Below, one piece after another: positions 1-12,370 of a DNA stretch of 64,000 nt. Position numbers and translations under genes: made by a program. The notes under the pieces are model-generated. The model had not been told where the DNA came from. It saw only the letters and a program-made list of their open reading frames with translations, and did no database searches. The stretch is from Serinus canaria (taxonomy: Eukaryota > Chordata > Aves > Passeriformes > Fringillidae), in contig NC_066326.1 of NCBI RefSeq assembly GCF_022539315.1, positions 18,616,601 to 18,680,600 of the forward strand, in the 5' to 3' direction. The first letter of the stretch is position 1, and each line of letters begins with the position of its first letter.

Positions 1-399
1 ATCAGTAGGTTGTAATACTTTCAGACTCTCTGGAGTTTTGGGTAGAATGGGCTACACCATAAATGAACAATTTGGGTTTTGATCTTCAGTGCTACTAAAA
101 ACATTTAACAGCTCAAAAATAGAAGCAGTCAGCTGGTACATGCCTGCCTGTGGAGAGCTTCATTTTGCTGGTATTGTGCTGTCCCTCAGCCCTCTGTGCA
201 CTCCATCATGAAATCCTCAGGGGTGGTGTGGGATCCTGGCCATTCCCACAGGCTTTGAAACTGCTGGGCTCTCATTCTGCCTTGTATTTCACACTGATCT
301 GCTTTTCCTGTGGAAAACCTGCAGGTGAATGGAGCCCAGGGAAAGTCATTGGGTGTCCCTGTCACATCCAGCCCATTCCCCTGGCCCTGTCAGGCAGCA
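1..399. other. Intergenic, nothing recognised
   Basis: Unique-looking sequence without conserved coding potential, RNA gene or repeat that I can identify. Confidence 0.5.
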
Positions 400-517
400 G
401 AGCATTCCCTGTAGGAGCATTCCTTCCCTGTAGGAGCATTCCTTCCTTGTAGGAGCATTCCCTGTAGGAGCATTCCCTGTAGGAGCATTCCTTCCTTGTA
501 GGAGCATTCCTTCCTGT
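400..517. repeat. Minisatellite, unit TGTAGGAGCATTCC(TTCC)
   Basis: About seven head-to-tail copies of a 15-19-bp unit. Length variation comes from one or two TTCC steps at the unit end. Confidence 0.85.
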
Positions 518-1440
518 TCAACGGGGAAAGTTTCCTTCTTCAGACAATGCTGGTGACCATTTCTCCAGCAAATGCTGCTGTGAGGGCCTGGAATGGAAAC
601 TGAGAGGACAAAAAGCATTTCCAGCACCCCCATTGCTGCAGCCCAGACCATTTGAGTCACAGTTTCCATGAAAGCATGGAAAACCCTTTTGTGGTGCAGG
701 TGTTTCACCTCCCTTCAGCCCTCCCTGACAGAACCTACTGCCAGCACTCCAAAACATGGGAAAATGGGAAATGGGCTTGCCAGGAGCTGCTGAGCCCCTT
801 CCCTCAGCTACCACACCTCAGGTCCAGCTGCTGTGGGCACAGGCAGCCCTGAGGGATCAGCATTTCGTATTTGATTTGTAGCTGTAAACTCTCTCTTGGG
901 GTGGAGCACGTTTCCATGGGACTTTTTTCCCTTGACATAAGAGGCAATATCCCTTAAATGGATGTAACACCAGCTTTGCACACACAAGCAATACAAAGCT
1001 GCAGCTGGAAATTTACAGAAGAAGGAAGACAAATCTGAGGGGGAACAAGCCCAGCAAACCCCTCCTGGGTCAGCAGCTCAGTCACACATCCACCCAGGTT
1101 CTCATTCAAGCACTGGAAAAAAAATATGGGTCTCATCATAAATCCCATTTCAAGTGGCTGATCTGAAAAGCAGGGGTTAAAAATCAGCTGCCCAGGGCTG
1201 TACCCAACCCCATGGACACAGGGAATGTAGCTCCACTCTTCTCAGCCCTGGAAATGGTGGCTGCAGGAAAAACAATTCCTGAACTTCTGGATTTTCCTTT
1301 GGACAGGCAGGGGATGCAGAGGAAATTAGGCAGCACATCTTCAGCGGCTTGAGGTAAACACTCAGAAGGCAAAGACTGACCCAGCAAAGGAAGAAAGGAG
1401 GAAATTATTCCACAGCTTTGGATGCAATGTGCAGGGTTAG

Positions 1441-1441
<1 letters not shown>

Positions 1442-1479
<38 letters not shown>
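1442..1479. repeat. (TG)19 microsatellite
   Basis: An uninterrupted dinucleotide run of 38 bp. Confidence 0.97.
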
Positions 1480-1482
<3 letters not shown>

Positions 1483-4194
1483 GATTTCACCTTTATTTTT
1501 CTCCTAAGACCAAAGGCCCCATGGACTTGGTGTCTGCAAGAAGTTTTAGTGCACCAAAGCCAGGGAACAGGACCTCTAAATTCATATGCTCCCAGGATAG
1601 GAAAGGTCTGTTCAGATCCCAGTCTCTTTCACTGCATCTCTTTATTGCTCAGTGTGTGAATAGTGAAGAGCTGCAAGTCTGTAGCTTGGCTGGATCCTGC
1701 AGCAGGAATTCTCTGGACAGGTCTTGCTCTGGGCCAGCATTAGTCAAGGCAGCAGCTCTCAGATTTTTGGGGTTAAACGCTTCAGGACTCCTTTGAAATG
1801 TGAAATTGATTTGCTTTGAGAGATCCTTGCGAGTGGCTGAGATCAGCTCCCAGCCCTCAAACGGGACGAGTTCCCAGTTGGGATTTTGCAAACTGAACGT
1901 GGCTCTCAGCCCTGCTTCAGGAAAGGGCAAAGCCAAGGAAGAGCTTTAGCTGCCAGTGAAAATAGCCCTTCTACTGGGACACAAACTGGTTCAGGGCTTT
2001 CTTTTTAATTCCTAAGCTCCCTCCTGGTGCTGCAAATGGGGAGCACTTTCAGCACGGCACCGGCCAAGAGGAATATCCATTGCTCATTCTGTTCTGTGCT
2101 GTTACCCAAGGAGGCTTTTTCAGCTCAGTGGAGACAGCACGGGAGAGCTGGAGTCTCCAGAGGCAGGGGAGGGAAGGAGGAGCACGCAGCACCATTGGTT
2201 CTCACACTGGGAAGAGCTGGCAGTGCAGGAGAGGATCCTGTCCTGCTGCTGCAGGGGTGATTAAAGCATTCTGTTGTGTCAGCATATCCTCAGCCTGTTA
2301 GTGCTAACTCTCAGCTGGCCATATCCTGCCAGATTTGCAAGCAAAGCCTGCCAAGCCATCTCAACAAAAATGTAGCTTTAAATATTATAAATGATGCTGC
2401 ATTTTGCTGGGGAAATGTTTCCTGAAAAGGCTGTTCCAAAACATCCTTTATTGTTGGGGGAGGGGAGTGAAAGGGGCCTGGGAGAGGGAGGAGGGAGGAA
2501 AAAGAGCTACTTTTAATAGACCTTTTTTTTTTTGCCTTTTGAGGCCACAGATTCATTTCACATCATTCTGTAAGACCAAATGGATATTTTTTTTTCCCAG
2601 TGACTATAAAACATTACAGTAATAATTTTGTATGTAAGTTTTGGCAACTGAGCTGGAGTGGGAGGAAGGACAGAGGGCATCTGATTTTCTGAAGGATTGC
2701 AGCGAGGGGTTTTGCAATTGATCAGTTTGTAAAACCTTCTTGGTGAACATCTGCTTGCTGGCAAGGGAGGTCTGTCCTCTGCCTGCTGCAAGAAATGAAA
2801 AATCTCAGCAGAGTGGAGGAGGTGGCCCCTGCAACAAGGGCAAGCTTTGGGTTCTAGACCTTAAAAAATGGATTTGGGCCTCCATGGGTAGCAGGATGAT
2901 ATCAGGGACTGATCAGTCAGATCTCCTTGAATCAGCTACTCCTGCTGGACTTTGCTTGCTGGGTTCCCCTCCATGGCACAGAAGCCAAACCCGAGCTCTG
3001 ACCCCCCAGCAGAACGCTGAAGGTTTGTGCAGGGACACAGATCCAAGGCTGTTCACGTCCGCAGCTCCAGCTGGGATCCTTGTGCTCAGGGAGGTCCTTC
3101 TGGGAAGAATGCAGACTCCCAAAATCCCATCCCAGCTCAGCCTCAAAGCAGAGTAAATGGAAGGAGAGGAATGCTCAGAGGAAATGAAGAGGTGCAATCC
3201 AAAGGAAGGGGTTTGCTGCTGTCTGTTGGAATCCAGATTATGTTAAACTTGCTGTCTCTTAGCTGAGCTCCAGTCAGAAGATCCAGGAGCTCTTTAGCTG
3301 ACTCTTTCCCCAGCTGAATATTTCTTCTTTTACACTCCTTTCCTCTACAGCTTTCACTTTTAATGTGGATCAATGTGACTCATTCTAGACTGGCAGGAAA
3401 GGCACAGGGATGTGCAGGTTCCTCTGCGTCTGGACTCTGCCTGAACAGCTTGAGTAAAATGTTTGAGATTTTTAGTCTCTGCATCTTTACAGTAAAATAT
3501 AAACAGGGGTAATGAAGCCAGATTCAAAGAAGATGGGACTTCCAAGGTGCTTTGACTTTGCCAGATCAATTCATGGAGTGAAATTCCCTGAGTCCTCCTA
3601 TTAAGCTTGCACTTGCAGTTCTGTGGAAAAAGACAATGAAAAATGACTACCAGAGACTGGTTTGTTCTAAATATTAAAAATAAAACTTATTTAATTCTTA
3701 GTAAATCAATGGCCGTATTTCACTTTGCAGTTGTTATCGGCAAAAAATAAAAATAAAAGAAGGTGGTGGAAATTTAACTGGGAGTTCTTCACCTTCTTTT
3801 CTGGGAGGACTCTGCACTAAGGACTCTGCATTTCCCACTGCAATTCCACGGGGCAGAGTCTGCCTGCAAGTGTCATTGCAATGCTCAAATGGCCCTGGGG
3901 ACAGTGGCATCACACCCAGATGAAGTGAGAGGGCGTGAAGAAAGGCTAAGGAATGGATTTTGAAAGCGTGGCAGGGTTGCAAAGGTGGCTTGTAGGAGTT
4001 ACCTGGGTGCTGGAGAGGGCACTGGTGGCAGCCACAGTGAAAGCTCTGGGTCACCAAGAGGGGATTTTCTGGTGGCAGCTGTTTCTGGTTCCCAAAGGCA
4101 TCACCTTTCCTTTGCTCCTTGCAGCAGGTTGTGAGGTGTCCATGAGTGGTACCACAAGAAATTGTCAGTGGTGGAAATGATACAACTGAACCCA

Positions 4195-4295
4195 GATATT
4201 GCCACAGGAAGGGCTGGCTGGCCAGGGACCTTTGGGAACATCTAATTCCAGTTGCCCTGCCATGGCCAGGGATGTATTGTGAAGCAGGAGGCAGA
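4195..4295 (-). mobile_element. Short degenerate CR1 fragment
   Basis: GGGACCTTTGGGAACATCTA, then CCAGTTGCCCTGCCATGGCC and AGGGATG, resemble the reverse complement of the CR1 3' end. It is short and diverged. Confidence 0.5.
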
Positions 4296-5551
4296 GGGCT
4301 GTAAAGCACCCAGTTAGGAATTTTCTATAAAATCTCTCCTCCCTGTTTGCTCAGCACTTCCTTTGGTACACAATAAAGCTGTGCTCACCCAGCACCAAGG
4401 CTGGCACCCAATGAACCCAGAGCTCCTCTGGAAACTGCCCAGTGCAGGTCTGGCATCAAGCCTAGAATGGGGAGCTGCTGTCATTTGGAGAGAAATCCCA
4501 TTTGTGCTCCGAGGGGCAGCACTCAGGGGCTCCTGCTCTGGGCTCAGAGAAGGTTCCCAGGAGAAGCCTTTGCCCAGGACCTGTAGGATTGGCCCCATGG
4601 AGCCAAATGGGGCTCATGTTCCCAGGGAGGAGGGTTTGGGTGCCCAAAGGGAGCAGGGTCTGATCCTGAATGGAGCACTGGGGATACCTGCCCCAAAACC
4701 ACAGGAGGGATGTCTGAAGGACAGTAAAGGCAAAGGGATTTGAGGAATAAATCAGGCACCAAACCAGTGAAAAGGGATTGCCACGAGCACAGTGTGGATC
4801 CTGCACTGAGCCTCCCTGAATCCCAGGGGCTGGGAAGTTTCTCTGTGCAGCCAGGATCCTCAGAGTTCCCCTTGCAGAGCTGTCACTCAGCTGTGGGCAC
4901 TGCTAGGGCGAGAGGGGCAGAGGAGCTGTTGGCCCAAGGTTCTGCCTGCTTGGCTGGCTCAGCTCACCCCAGCAGCACAGGAGCAGTGCCAGGGCCAGCC
5001 AGGGGCCAGCCCGAGCTCCTGCTGCACCCCACTGTCCCCACTGTCCCCAGTCCCTGTCCCCTGCCTCCTGCTGTCCCTTGCTGCTGGCAGTGCCCGTCCT
5101 GCTCAGAGCTCTGGCCCTTTGGTGCTGCCAGGGGGCTGAGGACAGAAATGAGAGTAGATTTCCCTGCCCAGCCTTGTGCCAGGGCAGGGAGCTGCTCCTG
5201 CCCTCCCCAGCCACCCTGGGCACCTCGGCAGGAGCATCTGGGCAGCTCCAGCAGGAGCAGAACCTTCTCCCAGAGCTCTGGGTGGGAGGGAGGGAGCTGG
5301 GAGCTCCCAGGCTCTTTCCCTGCTGAGAGGGGAGCAGGAGAACCCTCAGAATGAGGCTTCAGCCTGCTCTGGGGCAGACAGGAGGCAGATCCAAACTGCA
5401 CCAAGAAAAGCCCTTGTGGAGCTCGGGCAGGCTCTGATTTGGAGCCCCAGCCCTGGAATTGTGCTCACTGCAGGCAATTCCCTGCCCCTGCCTCTCCTGA
5501 GGGAGCTCTGGCACCTGGCACAAAGGAGGTGCCAGGGCAGGGATGGAGCCC

Positions 5552-5929
5552 TGTGGCAATGTTTGCAGGGTCTCAGGAGGAGGGAAGAGATGAGAAAGGT
5601 GACTCCATGTTCAGAAGGCTGATTTATTATTTTATGATATATAATATATTAAAACTCTACTAAAAGAATAGAAGAAAGGATTTCATCAGAAGGAAGCTGA
5701 GAATAGAAAAGGAATGAATGACAAAGGTTTGTCTGTGACCCAGACAGTCTGGACAGCTGGGCTGGGATTGGCCATTGATGAGAAACAACCACAGAGACCA
5801 ATCCCAGACCCACCTGCTGCATCCCACAGCAGCAGAGAATCTTTGTTTGTGTTTTGTTCCTAGGCCTCTCAGCTCCTCAGGAGGGAAAAATCCCAAGGAA
5901 AGGATTTTCCATAGAACATGTCTGTGACA
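5552..5929 (-). mobile_element. Solo LTR copy 1 (ERVK-like, 6-bp TSD GAGCCC)
   Basis: A 378-bp element reading TGTCACAG...CCACA on the minus strand. It is flanked by a perfect 6-bp duplication GAGCCC at 5546-5551 and 5930-5935. It contains AATAAA in AATAATAAATCAGCC on the sense strand. No internal retroviral genes are present. The 6-bp TSD and TG/CA ends suggest a class II (ERVK-type) element, but the family name is not certain. Confidence 0.8.
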
Positions 5930-6502
5930 GAGCCCTGTCCCTGTGCCTGCAGCTTCCCTCACCGCCCCTCTGAGCCTGCCCTTCCCAAGGAGGGCTCACA
6001 GAGAGCAGCAGGGCTGGGCTGTGCAGGCTGAAATGCACATTGCAGCTCCTGCCGTGCTGGGGGTGGTGTTGAAACCCTTGTGCAATTCACAGTGCAGGGA
6101 CAGCAGCGTCCAGGAGACACAACAAACATTCTCTTCACACCAAGCCAGCCCTCCAGGAGGAGGGGATGCACCTCTTACCCAATCTGTCACGCTGTTTCTT
6201 GCTTGGGTTTGGGGTTTGGGTTTTTTTTAATTTTTTTTAAAGACATTCCAAAGCGCCCTCCAGAATTTTGGAGAAACGCCTTGCGCGCATTTTATTTTTA
6301 TTTTTTCCCTTTTCAGTACAAAATGACAGCAACCAAACCAACGAGTCCCATGCTGCAGATCAGCCAATGCTCCTGGCAGGGCTTTACAGCTGCTGCTTAC
6401 ACAAACACAATTCCCGCTGCCAGCAGCAGCCTGACACGTCCCTGGCATGCCTGGTGAGCCTTAAATCAGTGGGAACATCCTGCCTGACAGCAGGGCAGCA
6501 AA

Positions 6503-7520
6503 ACCTCCCTGGATACGTGCAGGGAAGAGATTTTGTGGGAAATCTCCTTGGATAGGTGCAGGGCAAGAGCTTTTTGTTGAAAAAGGTTTTTTGATGAAAA
6601 TTTCCCTTGCATAGGTGCAGGGCAAGAGATTTTTGTGGAAAAAAGGGTTTTTTCTTGAAAATCTCCCTTGGATAGGTGCAGGGCAAGAGTTTTTTGTTGA
6701 ATTCTCCCTTGGATAGGTGCAGGAGAAGGGCTTTTTGTGGAAAAAGTTTCTTTGTTGAATTCTCCCTTGGATAATTGCAGGGAAGAGCTTTTTGTGGAAA
6801 TTTCCCTTGGATAGGTGCAGGGAAGAGCTCTTTGTGGAAAAAGATTTTTTGGTGAAATTTCCCTTGGATAGGTGCAAGGGAAGAGATTTCTGTGGAAATC
6901 TCCTTTGGATGGTTGCAGGGAAGAGCTTTTGTTGAAAATCTCCTTGGATAGGTACAGGGCAAGAGATTTTTATGGAAAAATATTTTTTCTTGAAAATTTC
7001 CCTTGGATAGGTGCAAGGGAAGAGCTTTTTGTTGAAAAATGTTTTTTGTGGAAAATCTCCTTTGGATAGGTGCAAGGGAAGAGATTTTTGTTGAAAAAGA
7101 TTTTTTCTTGGAAATTTCCCTTGGATAGGAGCAGGGGAAGAGCTTTTTGTGTAAAATCACCTTGGATAGGTGCAGGGAAAGAGTTTTTTGTGAAAAAAAA
7201 AGGTTCTTTGTTGAATTCTCCCTTGGATAATTGCAGGGAAGAGCTTTTTGTGGAAATCTCCTTTGGATAGGTGCAGGGCAAGAGATTTTTATGGAAAAAG
7301 GTTTTTTGTTGAAAATCTCCCCTGGACTGGTGCAGGGCAAGAGCTTTTTGTTGAAAAAGATTTTTTTCTTGGAAAATTTCCTTGCAGAGGAAGAGTTTTT
7401 TATTGAATTCTCCCTTGGATAGATGCAGGGAAGTGCTTTGTGTGGAAAAAGATTTTTTTTCTTGGAAATTTCCCTTGGATAGGTGCAGGAGAAGAGCTTT
7501 GGGTTTTTTTTGAGAGCTTT
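6503..7520. repeat. 1-kb minisatellite, core GGATAGGTGCAGGGAAGAGC
   Basis: About 20 copies of a unit that alternates irregularly between about 40 and 60 bp. The core GGATAGGTGCAGGGAAGAG is followed by TTTTTGTGGAAA, with or without an extra AAAAAGGTTTTTTGTTGAAA block, then TCTCCCTT. It gives long open frames on the minus strand (up to 424 codons) that are only repeats. Confidence 0.93.
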
Positions 7521-7666
7521 TGCCCCCAGCTGTGGTTTGCAGGGATAACATCTCAGCCTGCCAGCTGCACCCTCACCCCAGGGAGCTCCTGGTCCTGCCT
7601 GGCCATTCCTGGCTTGGCAGCACCAGGAATTTCTGACTTTTCTCCAACCTTGCATCAATCAGGGCA

Positions 7667-7862
7667 AATTTTCTTTATTTCAGCGTTGTTTCCTTATTTC
7701 AGTGTTCAGTTTTCTTTATTTCAGTGCTGTTTCTTTATTTCAGTGTTCAGTTTTATTTCAGTGTTATGTTTTTATTTCAGAGTTGTTTCTTTATTTCAGT
7801 GTTTAATTTTCTTTATTTCAGTGTTTAGTTTTCTTTATTTCAGTGTTGTTTCTTTATTTCAG
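7667..7862. repeat. Minisatellite, unit TTTCTTTATTTCAGTGTT
   Basis: About eleven copies of a 17-21-bp T-rich unit. Each copy resembles a polypyrimidine tract plus CAG, but no exon follows. Confidence 0.9.
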
Positions 7863-8242
7863 GCTGCAGGGAGGGGATCAGCCTCAGGTCACCCAAAGCT
7901 GGCACACAAAGCCCATCCTCAGCTCCCCTCTTTACAGGATCTTCTCCAGGACACCAGAAAATTCCCTTTTTCCCAAGGAAAAATCCACTATAAAGCACCA
8001 CTAGAAATCATTTCATTTCTTCACAAACAAGAAAGCTAAACTGGGATTTTTTTTTTTTTCCCTTTAAAATTCCATTTCCCCAGCTCTGTTTTCACTTGGA
8101 GCTGAGCAGCTCTTTGGGGTTTGAGGTTTTTATCTCTGGTTTTTCCCCTCCTGGTGGTTTTGAGTGTCACTTCCTCATGTCCTGGGTGTTATCCAGGGTG
8201 CCCAAATCCAGGTCCCCTAAGTCACCTCAGCTCCGTGGAGCC

Positions 8243-8555
8243 GTTAATAATTAATTAATTAATCTCTCTGTAGAGTGACAGAACCCAGGAAGGAAAAGTT
8301 TTCCACGTTTTTCTTTCTTGAGAAAGGACCAAGACAGTTACAGGTTATTCCAGCTTCAAGTAGCAAATTAATCACTGATTTCTCACAGGATCCTCTGCAG
8401 GACACCAGCAAATCTCCTTTTCTTCAAGGAAAGAATCAATCAATCAATTAATTAATTAATTAATTAATCACTGATTTCTCACAGGATCCTCTGCAGGACA
8501 CCAGCAAATCTCCTTTTCTTCAAGGAAAGAATCAATTAATTAATTAATTAATCAC
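8243..8555. repeat. Tandem duplication of about 98 bp with (TTAA)n ends
   Basis: Two near-identical blocks begin at 8370 and 8468 (ATCACTGATTTCTCACAGGA). Each ends in an AATTAATTAATT run. A diverged third relative lies at about 7938-7992, and a separate TTAA run at 8243-8262. Confidence 0.85.
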
Positions 8556-8650
8556 CGAATTTTCACCTGGGCCAGCAGCCCTGCCCCGGCCATCCCAGCC
8601 AGGGGGGACAGGAGGGGGCAGGGAGCACATCCTGGGGCTACGGAGCAGGG

Positions 8651-9308
8651 GGGGCTGGTGGCCAAAGCTCTGCTGGGTGGCCAAAGCATTGGCTTGGTGG
8701 CCAAAAGTTCTGCTTGGTGGCCAAAACCTGTGTTTGGTGGACAAAGCTCTGCTTAGTGGCCAAAATACCTGCTTGGTGGCCAAAGCTTCTGCATGGTGGC
8801 CAAAGCCTCTGCTGGGTGGCCAAAAGCTCTGCTTAGTGGCCAAAACCTCTGTTTGGTGGCCAAAACATTGGCTTGGTGGCCAAAACCTCTGCTGGGTGGC
8901 TAAAACATTGGCTTGGTGGCCATAACACCTGCTTGGTGGCCAAAGCATTGGCTTAGTGGCCAAAACCTCTGCTTGGTGACCAAAACCTCTGCATGGTGGC
9001 CAAAGCATTGGCTTAGTGGCTAAAACCTCTGTTAGGTGGCCAAAAGTTCTGCATGGTGGCCAAAACATCTGCTGGATGGCTAAAACATTGGCTTGGTGGC
9101 CAAAGCTTCTGTTTGGTGGCCAAAGTATTGGCTTAGTGGCCAAAACATCTGCGTGGTGGCCAAAACCTCTGCTTGGTGGCCAAAACATCTGCTTGGTGGC
9201 CAAAACATCTACATGGTGGCCAAAACATCTGCATGGTGGCCAAAGCCTCTGCTGGGTGGCCAAAGCTTCTGCTTGGTGGCCAAAACATTGGCTTGGTGGC
9301 CAAAGCCC
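8651..9308. repeat. 20-bp minisatellite, unit GGTGGCCAAAACCTCTGCTT
   Basis: About 33 copies with an almost exact 20-bp period. Each unit contains the palindrome TTGGTGGCCAA. Variants alternate at CCTCTGC/CATTGGC. Both strands stay open for 200-350 codons because the period is not a multiple of 3. Confidence 0.96.
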
Positions 9309-9310
9309 TG

Positions 9311-11299
9311 CCGGGCTGGCCCTGCCCATGGCTGGTGAGTGCTGGCTCAGGGCACTGCCAGCCCCAGGGCTGAGAAGGAGACCTGGGAATTCCCAAAGCC
9401 CTGGTGCCTCAGCCAGGCTGGGATCTCCTGAGGGAAGCCACCCACCCTTCCAGCCCTGCAAGGAACCAGCCTGGGCTTCCCTGTGCCATTCCCAGCCCCT
9501 GGCAGCCCCAAATCCTGGTGGAGCCCTTTGGAGCCCAGGGATGGCCCCAGTGTGGCCGTGCCTCCCTGGGCTGAGCCATTCCTGCACTCCCACCGTTCCC
9601 ACGAATCCCTGCAGAGGGAGGACTTGATGTTCCCCAGCTCAAGAAAAAGCCTCAGGAAATTGCAAAAAGTCCTAAAAAGCCACAGTTTGTTTTCATAACA
9701 TTCTTTTCCTTTTAGAGAAGTTTGGGGTTATTTTTTTCCCCCCCCCTTAATATTGTCTCAGATATTTCAGGAGTTAATGGGCATCAGTGATCTGAACCCT
9801 GCAGAAAAAAAAGGGTGGCACAAGGCACTGGAAAGGTGTCCCAATTATCAGGGTTTCATTTATGGAGGAAAAAAGGATGTTTAGGTCACCCCAAAGAGAC
9901 TCAGATTTATTTTTTTTCTGCCATCATCTGGTTCTGAATGAATTCCTAGGCTCCCTCCAGATCCTCTCCTCTAACTCTCTGGCTATTTGCAAAGCAAAAA
10001 TGTGCATTTGTGTCATGCCTTCAGCTCCTCATCCTTCCTTTGAGTCTGTCCAAAAGCCAGTTAGGCTCATTCTGGGCTGGGGGAGCTCGGCCTGGCATTC
10101 CTGCAGGGATGGATGGCTCAGGCTGGGGTTTGCCCCCTTCTCTGCAGGTGCTGCTCCTTCTGCAGGCTCTCCATGGACATTTTGGGTGACTGAATAAAAA
10201 CGAGTCCAGCCCCAGCCTCCAGAGCCGTGTGCCACCCCAGATCTGCTTTCCAGCCGTGTGCAGGAGCTTCTTCCTCTCACTCAAAGGATGGCATTTAAAG
10301 AAACCTGCTACTCTGACTCGATAATGTCATTTATGCCTGGAACCTAGCAAAGCTCACAGCATTGTTTCATTCTTCTCTCTTTTCCTCCTCACCTTCTGTA
10401 AAATAACCTTGTGTTAGGCCAAAAAAAAAAAAAAAACCAAACCTGAGGCATGAGAAATTTTAGGTCTGGCTGAAAAAAAAAAATCTCAAATTTTACTCTA
10501 ATTTACAAAACCCCCACTTGTTGTGGCTGTGTTGGGTTCTGCCCTGCTGGATGGGGCTGCCAAGGCTCCTCCTGAGCCTTGGGGGTGCCCGAGCGCTGCT
10601 GTGGCACTGCAGGCATCTGTGCCTGGCTTTTCCTGGGAGCTGGACAAAGCCTTGCTGGAAAAGCTGAGATCTGCTCAGTCCCAGCCCGCAGGAGACCCCT
10701 GGGGGGGATCTTTGCCATCCCTGGCTCTTGGCTCACAGGAAGAGCTTCCAGAATGTTCAGAGACCAAAAGGGCTGCGAGGAGGGTGGGTGTGGATCCCCC
10801 CAGAGCAGAGGAGCTCGGTGGGTTCGTGGCACAGGTGGGATCTGATGCCAACATTTACCAAAGCATCCAACAAAAACGGCTCCAATCTGCCTTCCCAAAG
10901 GCTGGCCCAGCCTCCCCCTGCCTGGCCCTGTCCCCAGCCCGGGGTGCCGGGCACTGCCTGTTCCAGGTGACAGTTCCCCTGCTCTTGCAGTTATTGTCAG
11001 AGGAGCAGCAGCAATCCAGGGAATTCTTTCCCAATGTTTGTTTCTCTTAGGCAATGGATCTGCCATGGGGATAGCACGCAATCAGGGCTGCAAGGAGCAG
11101 CAGGGTTGGCAAACCAGGGGGGGCTGGGCTGGAAACCTCCCCTGGGGCAGCCAGGACAGAAGGGGAAGGGTCTGCCAGGCAGGACCTGGATGCTGGAATA
11201 TTCCAATGGCTCCTCTGCAGCATTCCCAGGTGGAACTGGGCAGCAGAGGCCACACCTTCAGCTACTGCTGCTCCCTGGGAACGAGCTGGAGTTTTATGG
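9311..11299. other. Intergenic, no gene recognised
   Basis: Mostly unique, moderately GC-rich sequence. A 16-bp poly-A run is at 10421-10436. No conserved coding potential is seen. Confidence 0.5.
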
Positions 11300-12370
11300 C
11301 TTTCAAAGAGAAAAATATTTGCTTAGATGTGTTTATACTTATTATATTATATATTTCTTTATTATGGATTTATTACATGTTTATATCTATTTACATCTTC
11401 AAATATTTATATATTCTATTTCTATTTATGTTATATATCAGATTATATTTATTATATTATATTATATTATATTATATTATATTATATTATATTATATTAT
11501 ATTATATTATATTATATTATATACTATATTATATTATACTATATTATATTATCATTTTTTTCATATATATCATATATGAAAAAATGATATATAGATTTTT
11601 TATTTATTTATATTAAAATATATATATATTTTTTTCATAATATCATATATTTTTCTTTAATATAGATTTATTATAGATTTATATCTATTTATACACATAA
11701 ATATTATAATTATAATATTTATAATATTTATATATTATTATTTTTATATTATATTTATATTTATGTAATATATTTATATTTCTAATATATTGTATATATT
11801 TCTATATTTTATTTAATATCTATTTCTATCATTATTTATTTTATTATATTTCTGTAATTATTCTATTATAGAATTATTTTAATCATTATATTTAATACAA
11901 TTAAATTAAATATTTATAATACTACATTGTATTTAATATTATTAATAATAATTATATTTAGTAATTATGATAATTAAAGTTATAATTCTAATATACTATA
12001 ATTATTATGTGTCTATTATTATTATATTTGTATAATTATTTCTATTATTTATTTAATATCTAGGTCTATATTTTATTAAATATATATTTTATATATTTAT
12101 TATATGTATTATATAAATAGGTTTTATATATTATATTATATTATATATTATATATTATATATTATATATTATATATTATATATTATATATTATATATTAT
12201 ATATTATATATTATCTATTATATATTATATCTTCTATATTATATATTATGTATTATATTGTATATTGTATATTGTATTTGTATGTTATATGTTATATGTT
12301 ACATATTATATGTTATATGTTATATATTTTATATTACATATTTTATATTTTATACATTTTATATTCTTCC
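11300..12370. repeat. 1-kb nearly pure AT block
   Basis: Almost only A and T. It includes an ATATT 5-mer array at about 11437-11560 and an ATTATAT 7-mer array at about 12125-12220, joined by degenerate AT sequence and followed by TTATATG units to about 12330. Confidence 0.95.

Larger units (their letters stand above)
518..6502. other. Intergenic sequence between repeats
   Basis: Apart from the (TG)n tract, a CR1 fragment at about 4.2 kb and solo LTR copy 1 at 5.55 kb, no gene, RNA gene or array is recognised. Open frames here are short or have no family resemblance. Confidence 0.5.

Noticed and set aside
6384..7658. 424-codon open frame on the minus strand
   Set aside because: It is the translation of the 6.5-7.5 kb minisatellite; the peptide is a degenerate repeat (for example LPCTYPREI) with no conserved family and no codon constraint.
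8651..9308. CRISPR-like regular array
   Set aside because: The units are contiguous without unique spacers, and the host is a vertebrate; it is an ordinary minisatellite.
8544..9602. 352-codon minus-strand frame and 203-codon plus-strand frame
   Set aside because: Both are readings of the 20-bp array. A stop-free unit whose period is not a multiple of 3 keeps all frames open on both strands.
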